This document shows, piece after piece, positions 1 to 8,836 of a DNA stretch of 64,000 bases. Numbering within the stretch: the stretch's first letter is position 1; each line of letters begins with the position of its first letter. Origin of the DNA: Ensifer adhaerens (GTDB lineage Bacteria; Pseudomonadota; Alphaproteobacteria; Rhizobiales; Rhizobiaceae); the NCBI RefSeq assembly GCF_001270265.1, contig NZ_LGAP01000001.1:248001-312000 (forward strand), read 5' to 3'. Made by a program: the position numbers and the translations under genes. The notes below the pieces were generated by a model. The model ran no database searches, was not told where the DNA came from, and saw only the letters and a program-made list of their open reading frames with translations.

Positions 1-71
1 CAGCTTGCACTGTGGCCGCTTTGACCGCATTCCAAGACGGCGAAGATGATATCGCCCGGTCGAAGACGGTT

Positions 72-914
72 TCAGTGGGCAATGAGCAGGGGAATTGTGA
101 CATTTGCGAGCAGGGCGCGCGTCACCCCACCAAAGATCGTCTGTCTGGACCGGGAATGGCTGTACGCGCCGACGACGAGCAAATCGCTGTTATTTCGCTT
201 CGCTGCCACCTGAAGCACTTCCGCAACGGGGTGTCCTGACGATTGCACGTGCTCTACGATAACGTTTGCGCCATGCCTGCTAAGATACAGCGCAACATCA
301 GCGCCAGGCTCCTCGCCGTGACGTGGATTGCCGTCGGAATCGACGACGACGACGGAAACCGATTGTGCCGCGGTCAAGAGTGGAAGCGAATCCGCTATCG
401 CCCGGCGTGCCTCGCGACTGGCGTTCCAGCCAAGAAGTATGCGCTCCGCGATCGAATCTGGATTCCATGTATCGGGGACGATGAGCAACGGCACCCCTGT
501 CGCCAGGAGCATATCTTCCGGCGACCAGTTCTCCGGCAGCCCTCCCGGTGCTGGGAAGCCTGCGATGGTGAGATCGGCATGCAACGAATGCAGCTTCGCG
601 TGCTCGTTCGCGTCGCTTTCTCGAATGATGCGGAAGTCGAAGTTTATGTCCTCGCGCTGAGTTGCCGCCTTGAAGCATTGCATCGCTGCATCCGACGCAG
701 TCGCCTCCTCGGACTTACGCTGTTCGATCAATTGCCGGATCGCATCTTGCCCCCGGACATAGCATCCCGCCCGGTCCCCTCGCCATCCAGACGGGGCGAC
801 ATATACCCCGGTCAAGTGAGCGCCGTGTCGAAGCGACAAATTTACGGCGTAGCGCGTGCGCACTTCACCTGCTGGCGAGAAATCAACAAATACGAGGATC
901 GTTTTGAGAGACAT
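72..914 (-). CDS. Universal stress protein, tandem UspA-type (280 aa)
   Basis: The protein opens with a UspA-type beta strand (KTILVFVDFSPAG) and closes with a second Usp half holding a nucleotide-site-like run, GAYSHSR then IFGGVTR, at about residues 249-267, followed by the terminal PLLIAH strand. Length near 280 aa fits the double-domain Usp family, cytosolic proteins induced by starvation, low oxygen or membrane stress. The ATG at 914 is chosen because AAGGG lies seven bases upstream; an in-frame ATG 39 bases earlier lacks a site. The N-terminal half is poorly conserved and may not bind nucleotide. The gene is last in a probable minus-strand group with the small ORFs at 985-1638. Exact stress signal cannot be inferred. 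Confidence 0.85.
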   Translation of the reverse strand: MSLKTILVFVDFSPAGEVRTRYAVNLSLRHGAHLTGVYVAPSGWRGDRAGCYVRGQDAIRQLIEQRKSEEATASDAAMQCFKAATQREDINFDFRIIRESDANEHAKLHSLHADLTIAGFPAPGGLPENWSPEDMLLATGVPLLIVPDTWNPDSIAERILLGWNASREARRAIADSLPLLTAAQSVSVVVVDSDGNPRHGEEPGADVALYLSRHGANVIVEHVQSSGHPVAEVLQVAAKRNNSDLLVVGAYSHSRSRQTIFGGVTRALLANVTIPLLIAH

Positions 915-984
915 GTTCGGCCCTTGATGCGGTGTAGCAGCGTACCGCCCCACCAGGGGCTAGCGGTGTGTCGGAGGCGGGCGA

Positions 985-1330
985 TCAAATGTCATGAGCC
1001 TGGTCGACAATTGCCTGGTAGAAAATATTCGCTGCATGCTGAGCGGTTCTTGCCTTGATCCACAATGGTCTCGTGGCTGCATTCGAAAAACGGCGTGAAA
1101 GCGGGCGGCTCGGGCGTTTGGCTTCGTATATGGCGCAAGCGCATTTTGACCGCCGGTTCAGGGCAAATTCCATGATCCCCGAGGGCGGAGCCGACGTCTC
1201 GTCGAAGATCATCAGCAGGTAGGCCTCGAATGCACGGCTATCCTCGCGCCCTTCGATCTCGTGAAGCAGAGCGGGGTGAAGCTCAAGCTTGTTGATGGGC
1301 AGCGGCGAAAATGCCGTTCCTGCCGATCAT
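985..1330 (-). pseudogene. Possible frameshifted small gene
   Basis: Reading the minus strand, an ATG at 1330 with a good AAGGTGAGG ribosome site starts a frame (MIGRNGIFAAAHQQ) that stops after 15 codons near 1283. The next frame is open from about 1325 to a stop at 985 and reads like coding sequence (LELHPALLHEIEGRED, then EAYLLMIFDETSAPPSG), but has no early start codon. One frameshift would join the two into a protein of roughly 110 residues lying between the 86-aa ORF and the stress protein in the same direction. No family is recognised. It may instead be non-coding chance, or an ORF of 75 aa starting at 1212. Confidence 0.3.
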
Positions 1331-1377
1331 TTGCGGTCCTCACCTTCATCTCGGCTGGTCCGTTTGACAGCTTTCGG

Positions 1378-1638
1378 CTATTTCAAGCTTTGCGCGATCT
1401 CCAGCGCCAAGCTTTCGATCATGCCTTCAAACTCGGCCCGACGCTCGTCACGCAGGTGGGCTGGGAAGCTGTCCACGGAAGCCAAGGCGCTTTCAGCGGC
1501 AGCCAAGTCTGCACAGATTCCCCTGAAATTCTCGTCTCTAAGTACCCGTCTTCTGATTTCCAGCGACTGCATCGGAAAGCGGCGTGTTGCCGCCACCAGG
1601 CCCTGCCTCTCCTCTGTTTCGTGGGAATTCTTGTCCAT
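1378..1638 (-). CDS. Small hypothetical protein (86 aa)
   Basis: An 86-aa charged, mostly helical protein without membrane segment or signal peptide; it begins MDKNSHETEERQGLV and is rich in Arg, Glu and Ala. The start is well supported: GGAGG stands eight bases before the ATG. It is the first gene of a minus-strand group that runs on through a possibly broken ORF to the universal stress protein, with 47 bases between its stop and the next start. It diverges from the TPR protein at 1786. I do not recognise the family; the stress-protein neighbourhood suggests, without proof, a stress role. Confidence 0.6.
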   Translation of the reverse strand: MDKNSHETEERQGLVAATRRFPMQSLEIRRRVLRDENFRGICADLAAAESALASVDSFPAHLRDERRAEFEGMIESLALEIAQSLK

Positions 1639-1785
1639 CTCGGTCCTCCGGCCGAAGCGGCGACACGATATATACGTGATATACGTGTATTCTTATATTG
1701 TGTTATCTTGCGATGGCGCACGTAGTTTACAGGAGCATACGTGACCCCTGGCGCCTGCGCGCCCATCGGGACATAGGGGGAGGGC

Positions 1786-3543
1786 ATGCCTCTTGCCATA
1801 AGAGCGAGTGCCGTTGACGAACCGACAACGCTCCCGAGCGAACACGAGATACGCGCGCAACTCGACCGAATTCGATCCAGTCCCGAGTTCGACACGCCCG
1901 AACGCGCTCGCAAGTTTCTAGGTTACGTCATCGAGGAAGCGATCGCAGGCAGGGCCGGGCGAATAAAGGCATACACCATTGCGACCGAAGTCTTCGGCAG
2001 AGAAGCGTCCTTCGACGCTCAAGCTGATCCAGCCGTGCGTATTGAGGCCGGGCGGGTGCGCCGAGCCCTCGAACGTTACTATTTGGTCGCTGGGCGCGAC
2101 GATCCGATCATTATAGCGATACCGAAAGGCGGATATGTTCCTACATTTACGCGGCGGATGCCGGCTGAGAGGATTGGTCACGGCGAGTTTGATGACGCGC
2201 GACGACCGCTGCGGCGTGGCTGGCGTTGGCTGACGTTCGGCGTCGCCGCATTGGCGTTGATCGTCTTCATCATGACCATGTTGCCCCAACTGACCGAGTT
2301 GCCTGCGGGACGCGAAAACGCGCTTACAAAACAGAACGAAGCCCAGCCGGATATTCCGCGACTACTGGTAGAGCCCTTTGAAGATCTGTCTGATGGTCAG
2401 CTTTCGTCCATAATCGCCCGCGGGCTGACCGATGAGGTGATCAGCCAAATCGTCAAATTTAAAGAGATAGCGGTGGTGGCGGGGCGCGCCTCTGACCTGC
2501 CTGCTGCGAAGACACTTGGCTTCAAACCGCCGCTCTACGCGTTGCACGGAACCGTCCGCGTCGACAGCACCAAATTGAGACTAAGCGTCCGCCTGGTTCA
2601 AAGATCCGATCAGTCCATCATATGGGCAAGCAACTATGACGAGGTTCTCGATGTTCGTAACCTCCTCACAATTGAGGCGGAAGTGGCGAGATCGGTTGCA
2701 ACGGCGTTGGCCCAGCCTTATGGGATCATTTTTCAGGCCGATGCCACAAACCTAACACAATCGCCGCCTCAGGATTGGGAGGCATACGCATGTACGCTTG
2801 CCTACTATGGCTATCGGGCTGACCTCGATCCACAAACGCACGCCTCGGTGCAGACTTGCCTGCAGAAAGCAGTCGCGCGATTCCCGAACTACGCCACCGC
2901 GTGGGCACTCCTTTCCCTGACCTATATCGATGAGCTTCGCTTTCGCTATCGTTTCGACGAGGCGGCGCCAGTCTCTCTGGACCGTGCTGTCGAGACCGCA
3001 GCGCGTGCTGTTGAACTCGATCCGCAGAACGTGCGGGCGCTTCAGGCGGAAATGCTCGGATTATTCTTTCGTGGGGAAATCGATACGGCGTTGAAGGTTG
3101 GCGCACGCGCCATGACGATCAACCCGAACGATACAGAACTTGCGGGTGAGTATGGGTTCCGACTTGCCTTGTCGGGTCAATGGCCGGAAGGCTGCAAACT
3201 GGTAAGCGGGGCTGTCGAACGGAACCCTGGACCGCTTGGCTACTTCGAAACGGCCTTGGCGGTCTGTTCCTACATCTCGGGCGATTATCCGGCGGCGGAA
3301 CGGTGGGCCCGGCTGGCCGATATGCAGGCGAATCCGATCTACCATCTGATACTGCTCGCGATCCTCGGCCGCTCCGGGCAGACCGAGGAGGCCGCGCTGG
3401 AGTTGCAATGGCTTCGCACCAATGCGCCCGAACTCGTGCGCAATATCCGTCGTGAAGTTGCCATTCGCGTTTCCCGCCCGGTCGACCAGGCGAAATTTAT
3501 AGACGGCTTACGTCAGGCAGGCCTCGCGGTATCCGAAGAGTAG
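1786..3543 (+). CDS. Membrane-anchored TolB/FlgO-like and TPR protein with N-terminal regulator-like domain
   Basis: 585 aa in three parts. Residues 15-125 form a soluble domain (helices around HEIRAQLDRIRSSPEF and RKFLGYVIEEAIAGR, then AIPKGGYVPTF) seen at the N terminus of many rhizobial proteins annotated as adenylate-cyclase-like or TPR regulators. A single membrane helix spans about 148-168. A domain resembling the TolB N-terminal/FlgO fold follows (RLLVEPFEDLSDGQ, ARGLTDEVI, LHGTVR; about 192-315), then helical TPR-like repeats to the end. No cyclase catalytic domain is present. The arrangement suggests a signalling or protein-assembly role with the N-terminal part in the cytoplasm; that is inference. 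The start follows GGGGAGGG. It stands divergently from the small stress cluster and upstream of SulP. Confidence 0.6.
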   Translation: MPLAIRASAVDEPTTLPSEHEIRAQLDRIRSSPEFDTPERARKFLGYVIEEAIAGRAGRIKAYTIATEVFGREASFDAQADPAVRIEAGRVRRALERYYLVAGRDDPIIIAIPKGGYVPTFTRRMPAERIGHGEFDDARRPLRRGWRWLTFGVAALALIVFIMTMLPQLTELPAGRENALTKQNEAQPDIPRLLVEPFEDLSDGQLSSIIARGLTDEVISQIVKFKEIAVVAGRASDLPAAKTLGFKPPLYALHGTVRVDSTKLRLSVRLVQRSDQSIIWASNYDEVLDVRNLLTIEAEVARSVATALAQPYGIIFQADATNLTQSPPQDWEAYACTLAYYGYRADLDPQTHASVQTCLQKAVARFPNYATAWALLSLTYIDELRFRYRFDEAAPVSLDRAVETAARAVELDPQNVRALQAEMLGLFFRGEIDTALKVGARAMTINPNDTELAGEYGFRLALSGQWPEGCKLVSGAVERNPGPLGYFETALAVCSYISGDYPAAERWARLADMQANPIYHLILLAILGRSGQTEEAALELQWLRTNAPELVRNIRREVAIRVSRPVDQAKFIDGLRQAGLAVSEE

Positions 3544-3803
3544 GCCGGCGAAAGTTCCGATATGGGTGCGGCCAGGAGCACCCGATACTACACGATGTTA
3601 CAAGCCCTTTTATTGTTTGAGCGATATATTTGATCGGTTGGCGAGACTCCTCGGTCTTGGCGAAGGTTCGACACCACGCTCCCAAAGTGTTGCCGACTTC
3701 ATCGAGCGAGAGAGACCTCCTTGGCCGGGAACGCGCACGGGCGCGGGGAGGGGAGTGCGCAATAGACCGAACACATGTCGTTTGACCGGTGAGGGAGTGC
3801 GCA

Positions 3804-5552
3804 ATGAGTGATCGCTTTCACCTGCCGGTCTTCTCTGGTTTCGGTGGTTTTCGCGCCGCGTGGCTTCCAAACGATATCTCGGCAGGGTTGGCGATAGCGG
3901 CGGTTGGGCTGCCAAGTGCCATTGCCTATCCAGCGATTGCCGGTCTTCCTCCCGAGGTTGGGCTCTATGCCAGTATTGCGGCACCGGTCGCTTATGCTGT
4001 CTTTGGTCCGTCGCATCGAATGATCGTCGGACCGGATGCGGCCAGTATGACGGTGCTCGCGGCGGCGATTGCGTTGATCATAGCGGCAATGCCGACGGCT
4101 GCCTCGCACGACCGTGTCGCTATCGCGGCGGTCCTGGCCCTGGCCGTTGGCGGGTTTTGTCTTGCCGCGCGTCTCCTGCATCTCGGCGTACTGGCGACAT
4201 TTCTTTCCCGACCCATCCTGGTCGGCTTCTTCGCCGGGATTTCCCTCTCGATACTTGTCGGTCAGATCGGCCGCTTTACCGGCGTCTCCATCGAGGCTGA
4301 CGGGCTTTTTGCGCCGCTCTTCGAGCTTCTGCAAAAGAGCGGCGACATCCATTGGCCGTCACTGATGCTCGCGGGCTCGATGTTCGTGCTTTTGCAGATT
4401 GCGACGGCGCTACGGCTTCCTGTCCCCGGTCCTGTCATTGCAATTGTCATTTCGGTGGCATTATCGGCTGTGCTTGATCTCAAGGGCATGGGCGTTGCGG
4501 TGGTCGGCGATATACCCTCTTCCATCCCCAGCCTTTCACTGCCTCCGATTTGGGCCTTTCCCTTGGACAAGGTGCTGCTCGGTGCCGGGGCGATTTTCCT
4601 TGTCAGTTTCGGATCAGGTATCGTGGCGGCGCGCAGCTTTGCAACACGAACCGGCGAACACGTGGACGCAGACCAGGAACTTGTGGGCCTCGGTGCTGCC
4701 AACGTGATGGCGGGAATGTTCGGCGCATTCCCGGTCAGTATGTCCGACTCCAGGACCGCCATCAATTTGTCGGCGGGCGGCAAGTCACAACTGGCCGGCC
4801 TGGTGTCGGCCGCCGCACTCGTGATCACCCTGCTTTATCTGGGCCGCGCTCTGACCATATTGCCAACGCCAACCCTCGGCGCAATTCTGGCAGCAGCGGC
4901 CATCAGTCTCATCGATGTGAGAGAACTTCGACAAATCTGGCGGGTAAGTCGTGCGGAATTCGCATTTGCACTTGTCACCATGTGGGGTGCAATCAGCCTC
5001 GGCGTTCTGAACGGGGTTGTCATCGCGATCGCCGCCACCCTCATCTACCTCCTGCTGAAGATGATGTTTCCGCGCGATGCGCTGCTTGGCCGGCTTGCCG
5101 GGCGCGATGGGTTCTACAAGCTTCATCGCACGCCCGACGCGCTCCCCGTGCCGGGTTTCGCGGTCTGCCTTATCCAAGGCAGCCTTCTCTTTTTCAATGC
5201 CGACTACGTGCAATCACGCATCCGGACAATTTTTGAGGAACTGCCTGCGGACACGCGTTGGTTTGTCCTCGACGCCAGCGCAATTGTTCAGATCGATAGC
5301 ACTGCCGCCGTGATGCTGGCGGGGGTTCGCGACGATCTCGCCAACCGCGGCACGACGCTGGCGGTCGCAGAACTCCACGCCGAAGTCAAGGAATTGCTGG
5401 AACGAGCCGGGGTGCTGCAACAGATCGGCGAGGCATTCGTGTTCGCTGATCTCGATGATGCTTTTCGCGCTTTCCAGGCATGTGATTCAAAGCATTTCCC
5501 ACAAGAGGCGACCGCCGCGGCAGGCGTGCGGGGCCAGCATCAGGAGGAATGA
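3804..5552 (+). CDS. SulP-family inorganic anion transporter with STAS domain
   Basis: 582 aa. The first 420 residues are strongly hydrophobic with SulP hallmarks (AAVGLPSAIAYPAIAGLPPEVGLYAS; GPDAASMTVLAAAIAL), followed by a cytosolic STAS domain at roughly 440-555 containing VLDASAIVQIDSTAAVML. SulP proteins move sulfate, bicarbonate or other anions across the inner membrane; the substrate cannot be read from sequence. The ATG at 3804 is chosen since GAGGGAG lies just before it; a GTG at 3789 overlaps that site. Its stop codon overlaps the first possible start of the PPK2 gene, so the two are almost certainly co-transcribed. Confidence 0.88.
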   Translation: MSDRFHLPVFSGFGGFRAAWLPNDISAGLAIAAVGLPSAIAYPAIAGLPPEVGLYASIAAPVAYAVFGPSHRMIVGPDAASMTVLAAAIALIIAAMPTAASHDRVAIAAVLALAVGGFCLAARLLHLGVLATFLSRPILVGFFAGISLSILVGQIGRFTGVSIEADGLFAPLFELLQKSGDIHWPSLMLAGSMFVLLQIATALRLPVPGPVIAIVISVALSAVLDLKGMGVAVVGDIPSSIPSLSLPPIWAFPLDKVLLGAGAIFLVSFGSGIVAARSFATRTGEHVDADQELVGLGAANVMAGMFGAFPVSMSDSRTAINLSAGGKSQLAGLVSAAALVITLLYLGRALTILPTPTLGAILAAAAISLIDVRELRQIWRVSRAEFAFALVTMWGAISLGVLNGVVIAIAATLIYLLLKMMFPRDALLGRLAGRDGFYKLHRTPDALPVPGFAVCLIQGSLLFFNADYVQSRIRTIFEELPADTRWFVLDASAIVQIDSTAAVMLAGVRDDLANRGTTLAVAELHAEVKELLERAGVLQQIGEAFVFADLDDAFRAFQACDSKHFPQEATAAAGVRGQHQEE

Positions 5553-5554
5553 AA

Positions 5555-6388
5555 ATGGATAAGAAGGTCGATAAGGCGACGCACCAAAACGGTGAAAGCA
5601 AGAAACAGAATACGGCACGTTATGAAAAGGAAATGGCGCGCTTGCAGGTCGAACTCGCACATCTTCAAGCCTGGGTGAAAAAGTCGGGCGCACGAGTGGT
5701 GATCATCTTTGAGGGGCGCGATGCGGCAGGCAAGGGCGGTGTCATCAAACGTCTCACCGAGCGCGTCAGCCCCCGTGTCTTTCGCGTTGTCGCATTGCCG
5801 GCTCCGACCGATCGCGAGAAGACCCAGATATACATGCAGCGCTATATCGCATTGCTACCAGCTGCTGGTGAAGTCCTCATCCTGGATCGCAGCTGGTACA
5901 ACAGGCCGGGCGTCGAGCGCGTCATGGGGTTTTGCACCGACAAGCAGGCGCGCCGGTTCCTCGAACTCGCCTCAAGTTTCGAGGCTGCGATTGTCGAAAG
6001 TGGCGTGACTTTGCTCAAGTATTTTCTGACAGTCAGCGAGGACGAGCAGGAACGTCGTTTTCGCCGCAGGATTGAAGACCCGTTGCGTCAATGGAAACTG
6101 AGCCCGATGGACGTTGAATCCTATCAGCGGTGGTGGGACTACACGCGGGCCTACGACGACATGATCCGAATGACGGATAGCCAGCACGCGCCCTGGTGGA
6201 TGGTTCCGTCGGACAACAAAAAGAGCGCACGGATCAACTGCATCACGCATATTCTGAAGTCGATTCCCTACGAGAAGGTCAAATTCCAGAAACCCGATCT
6301 GGGGAAACGGCAGAAAAGGCCTGACGGATGGGTCGACGACACGACGCCACGCAATTACGTGCCCGACGTATTTGGCGCGCGCCAGTGA
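5555..6388 (+). CDS. ppk2: Polyphosphate kinase 2 (PPK2 class I)
   Basis: 277 aa. PPK2 enzymes transfer phosphate between polyphosphate and nucleoside diphosphates, commonly making GTP or ATP from polyphosphate. Visible motifs are the P-loop GRDAAGKGG (about 55-62), the Walker B/lid start LDRSWYNR with Asp111, and the PPK2 tail motifs RRIEDPLRQWKLSP and PWWMVPSDNKKSARIN. Length is normal for a single-domain enzyme. Two starts are possible: 5549, which overlaps the SulP stop, and 5555; the latter is chosen because AGGAGGA then sits six bases upstream. Coupling to a SulP transporter and closeness to a universal stress protein suggest an energy or stress role. Confidence 0.92.
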   Translation: MDKKVDKATHQNGESKKQNTARYEKEMARLQVELAHLQAWVKKSGARVVIIFEGRDAAGKGGVIKRLTERVSPRVFRVVALPAPTDREKTQIYMQRYIALLPAAGEVLILDRSWYNRPGVERVMGFCTDKQARRFLELASSFEAAIVESGVTLLKYFLTVSEDEQERRFRRRIEDPLRQWKLSPMDVESYQRWWDYTRAYDDMIRMTDSQHAPWWMVPSDNKKSARINCITHILKSIPYEKVKFQKPDLGKRQKRPDGWVDDTTPRNYVPDVFGARQ

Positions 6389-6439
6389 GCCTGGAGGTGG
6401 GGCTTCCCGTCAGCGCCACCTCTGAAGGAACGCTCAGGA

Positions 6440-7561
6440 TCAGGCCGTAGGCCCTTGTTGCTGCGTCTCGCTTCCGGCTCGCAGCCAGACGAGCAGCAGA
6501 TCGTAGAAGACACTTAGGACGATCGGCCCCAGGAACAGGCCGATGAGGCCATATGACAGTGTGCCGCCAAGCACGCCGATGAGGATAACGAGCATCGGCG
6601 TCGAGAGGCCGCGAGCGACCAGAATTGGCTTCATGATGTTGTCGATCAATCCGATGGGGACGAGCAAAAGCGTGAGCGCGAGCGCGCTGCCCGTATCAAG
6701 CGCAGACCAACCCCAAATCGCCAATGGCAGCAACACGGGCGCTGGACCGATTTGAACGATACAGAGGATGAGGACTGCAAAGGCGATCAGACCGGGCAAA
6801 GGCACGGCGAATATGTGAAGCACAATCGCGCAGAGAAATGTCTGGATGAGGGCAACGCCGATGACGCCTCTCGCCACGTTTCGGATTGTCGAGGTTGTCA
6901 TCTTGACGAAGCCGAGGCCCCTTTGGCCGGCGATCCGGTCTGCAAACGTCATGATCACGTTGCCGATGCGGGGCCCAGGCTGGAACAGGAAGCCTGCAAC
7001 AATCACCGACGCCACAAAACTCAACAGCCCGATTCCTATGCTCGCAATAATGCCGACCGCGGAACTGCCCACATGCAGGAGGGACGGTTCGAGTTGTTTG
7101 ATCAGGGCGTCGAGGTTGCTGGAGGCAAGCACCCAGCTTGCGTAGAGACGTTCGCCAACCAGTGGCCAGTGACGCACGCTTTCGGCAGGCAGTGGAACGG
7201 TGATGCCGCCGTCCTTGAATCTTGTGAAAAGCACTTGAGCTGCTTCCGCCGAGCCAAAGACAATGGCGGCCAACGGGCCGATGATGATGCCGAGATTGAG
7301 CAGGGTAATAATAAGCGCTGCAAGCCGGCCGCGACCGCCCAACATGAGACGGAGCCGCGCATAGGCGGGATAGAGTGCGACCGTTAGAATGGCGGCCCAG
7401 ATTGCTATAATGGCAAACGGCGCTACGAGCGTGAGCGACCAATAGGCAAACAACCCAACGATGCCCAGCCTGACAAAATCGGTGATCCGCGTCTCGATCG
7501 CTGGGAGTGTACTTTTCGCAGTATCGATGCGCTCGTCATTGCGAGTTCGGTTCTCGTCCAT
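6440..7561 (-). CDS. AI-2E family transporter (DUF20/PerM-like)
   Basis: 373 aa, largely hydrophobic, with about eight membrane helices and the family's conserved C-terminal stretch (TPMLVILIGVLGGTLSYGLIGLFLGPIVLSV). The superfamily includes TqsA, which exports autoinducer-2, and PerM-like permeases and Na+/H+ antiporters; substrate is not predictable. The N-terminal 25 residues are charged and cytosolic. It converges on the PPK2 gene, 51 bases apart, where a weak inverted repeat (GAGGTGG/CCACCTC) at 6394-6422 may separate the transcripts. It is followed on the same strand by nothing before PPK2 and preceded by the 156-aa hypothetical. Confidence 0.85.
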   Translation of the reverse strand: MDENRTRNDERIDTAKSTLPAIETRITDFVRLGIVGLFAYWSLTLVAPFAIIAIWAAILTVALYPAYARLRLMLGGRGRLAALIITLLNLGIIIGPLAAIVFGSAEAAQVLFTRFKDGGITVPLPAESVRHWPLVGERLYASWVLASSNLDALIKQLEPSLLHVGSSAVGIIASIGIGLLSFVASVIVAGFLFQPGPRIGNVIMTFADRIAGQRGLGFVKMTTSTIRNVARGVIGVALIQTFLCAIVLHIFAVPLPGLIAFAVLILCIVQIGPAPVLLPLAIWGWSALDTGSALALTLLLVPIGLIDNIMKPILVARGLSTPMLVILIGVLGGTLSYGLIGLFLGPIVLSVFYDLLLVWLRAGSETQQQGPTA

Positions 7562-7657
7562 GCTCGCGCTCCCAGCGGCTTTTCATGCACGAACAGAAAT
7601 CGACCGCAGCACTGAAGGTCGGGCTGCGCGCTGCAACTGCCATCATTGTGCGTTGCG

Positions 7658-8128
7658 CTAGGCGATCGGCTGCTCCCAGTTCAAGATGAAGCCTATATCA
7701 CCCGGCACGCCACCGGGAAAATTGATAACCATCGCTTTCAGCCGGTAGCCCTGTGGCTGCGCTACCAGTTTGAAGCGGTCGTAAAGTTCCTTGGCCTTGC
7801 CTTGTAGCGTCTCGGGCCAATCGGGTTGGCTGTTGTTGATTGCACGACCGCTATCAGTGCAGAAATCCGATGGGAAACTGTATACAAGCGCCTCCATTTT
7901 CCCGTCGGAAACCGCTCTCATCACGACCTTGCGGATAATTGCTCGCTCTTCGTCGCTGACGTGCGACTTGAAGAATTCATCGGCGAACTTGGCACGCTCC
8001 TCCCGCTGCCGCGACCTGATCGCGTCTTCACGATCCATCGAGGCCAATTGCTTTTCTAACAGGGCTTTTCGCAAATCTGCCGCGCTTGGAACCGGGGCGT
8101 TGGGGTCTGGCTGTTTTACTTCGCTCAT
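7658..8128 (-). CDS. Hypothetical protein, stress-cluster associated (156 aa)
   Basis: 156 aa, soluble, no signal peptide. A Pro-rich start (VKQPDPNAPVPSAADLRKALLEK) leads into a charged helical stretch and then a compact C-terminal part (MEALVYSFPSDFCTDSGRAINN; YRLKAMVINFPGGVPGDIGFILNW). The ATG is preceded by AAGGGAG. Similar ORFs occur, as I recall, beside universal-stress and polyphosphate genes in rhizobia, but the family has no function known to me. It lies 96 bases upstream of the AI-2E transporter on the same strand and may share its transcript. Confidence 0.65.
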   Translation of the reverse strand: MSEVKQPDPNAPVPSAADLRKALLEKQLASMDREDAIRSRQREERAKFADEFFKSHVSDEERAIIRKVVMRAVSDGKMEALVYSFPSDFCTDSGRAINNSQPDWPETLQGKAKELYDRFKLVAQPQGYRLKAMVINFPGGVPGDIGFILNWEQPIA

Positions 8129-8483
8129 GTCACCACTCCCTTGCGAAAACGATCGCCCCGAGGATAGTACCGGTATTGGCGCAGCCAGAGTAAAATACCG
8201 TAGTTTACTGAGAGATGGAGAAGATCGCCTTTCGGAAGCCTCCAGGAGCGACGCCCCATCAATTCAAGCCGAACCGGAATGTGATGGCGGACGAAGAGGT
8301 TTATCAAGCTATCGCATTGTCTGCCGTGTCGCGACCATGCTCATCGAGGGAAGCGATCCGCGATCAGAAGTCCAGGCCGCCGAAAACGGGTCGGTGCCAA
8401 AATGGCCTGCCAGAGTAATGAACGTATTTAGGACATCCAAATGATGGGTAGCTTATTCCCGTCCCCTTCGGAGCTGTTGATCT
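8129..8483. other. Gene-poor gap
   Basis: About 355 bases between the 156-aa hypothetical and the cupin. Short open frames exist on both strands, including one on the minus strand whose stop overlaps the start of the hypothetical gene (ATGA), but none has a convincing ribosome site. No RNA gene or terminator stands out. It probably holds the divergent promoters of its two flanking genes and marks the end of the stress cluster. Confidence 0.5.
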
Positions 8484-8828
8484 ATGGTGAAGATGCAGAA
8501 ATTCGACCTCGCGGCGGTCGAGCCCGAAATCGGCGAGCCCGCCGCCGATCGGCTGATCGCCGGCACGCCCCGGTTCCGCACCTGGAACGTCGAAGAGGCC
8601 GATGGCGGGCTTTATGCCGGCGTCTGGGAATCCACTCCGGGCAAGTGGCGCATCAGCTATGACGAATGGGAGTATTTCCATATCCTGTCCGGCCACTCGG
8701 TCGTCACCGAAGACGGTGGCGCCGAGATGCATCTTCGTGCCGGCGACAGCATGATCCTCAGGCCCGGTTTCAAGGGAACTTGGGAGGTTATCGAGACGAC
8801 CCGCAAGGATTACGTCATCCGTCTCTGA
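8484..8828 (+). CDS. Cupin domain protein (DUF861-like)
   Basis: 114 aa single-domain cupin. Its core reads WEYFHILSGHSVVTEDGGAEMHLRAGDSMILRPGFKGTWEVIETTRKDYV, matching the (S)-ureidoglycine aminohydrolase-like cupin group (DUF861), in which the aromatic-rich WEYFHILSGH and the RAGDSMILRPGFKGTW turn are typical. Catalytic activity is uncertain because most single-domain members have no assigned reaction. The ATG at 8484 is taken although the nearest site, CGGAG, is slightly far; an ATG three codons on is equally possible. It ends eight bases before the convergent MarR gene. Confidence 0.8.
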   Translation: MVKMQKFDLAAVEPEIGEPAADRLIAGTPRFRTWNVEEADGGLYAGVWESTPGKWRISYDEWEYFHILSGHSVVTEDGGAEMHLRAGDSMILRPGFKGTWEVIETTRKDYVIRL

Positions 8829-8836
8829 TCGACGTG

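Noticed and set aside
6394-6422. Inverted repeat GAGGTGG/CCACCTC between PPK2 and the AI-2E gene as a terminator
   Set aside because: Loop of 15 bases and no T-tract; too weak to call separately.
8125-8307. Minus-strand 60-codon frame whose stop overlaps the start of the 156-aa hypothetical gene (ATGA)
   Set aside because: Overlap looks like translational coupling, but the frame starts at TTG, has no Shine-Dalgarno and an unremarkable sequence.
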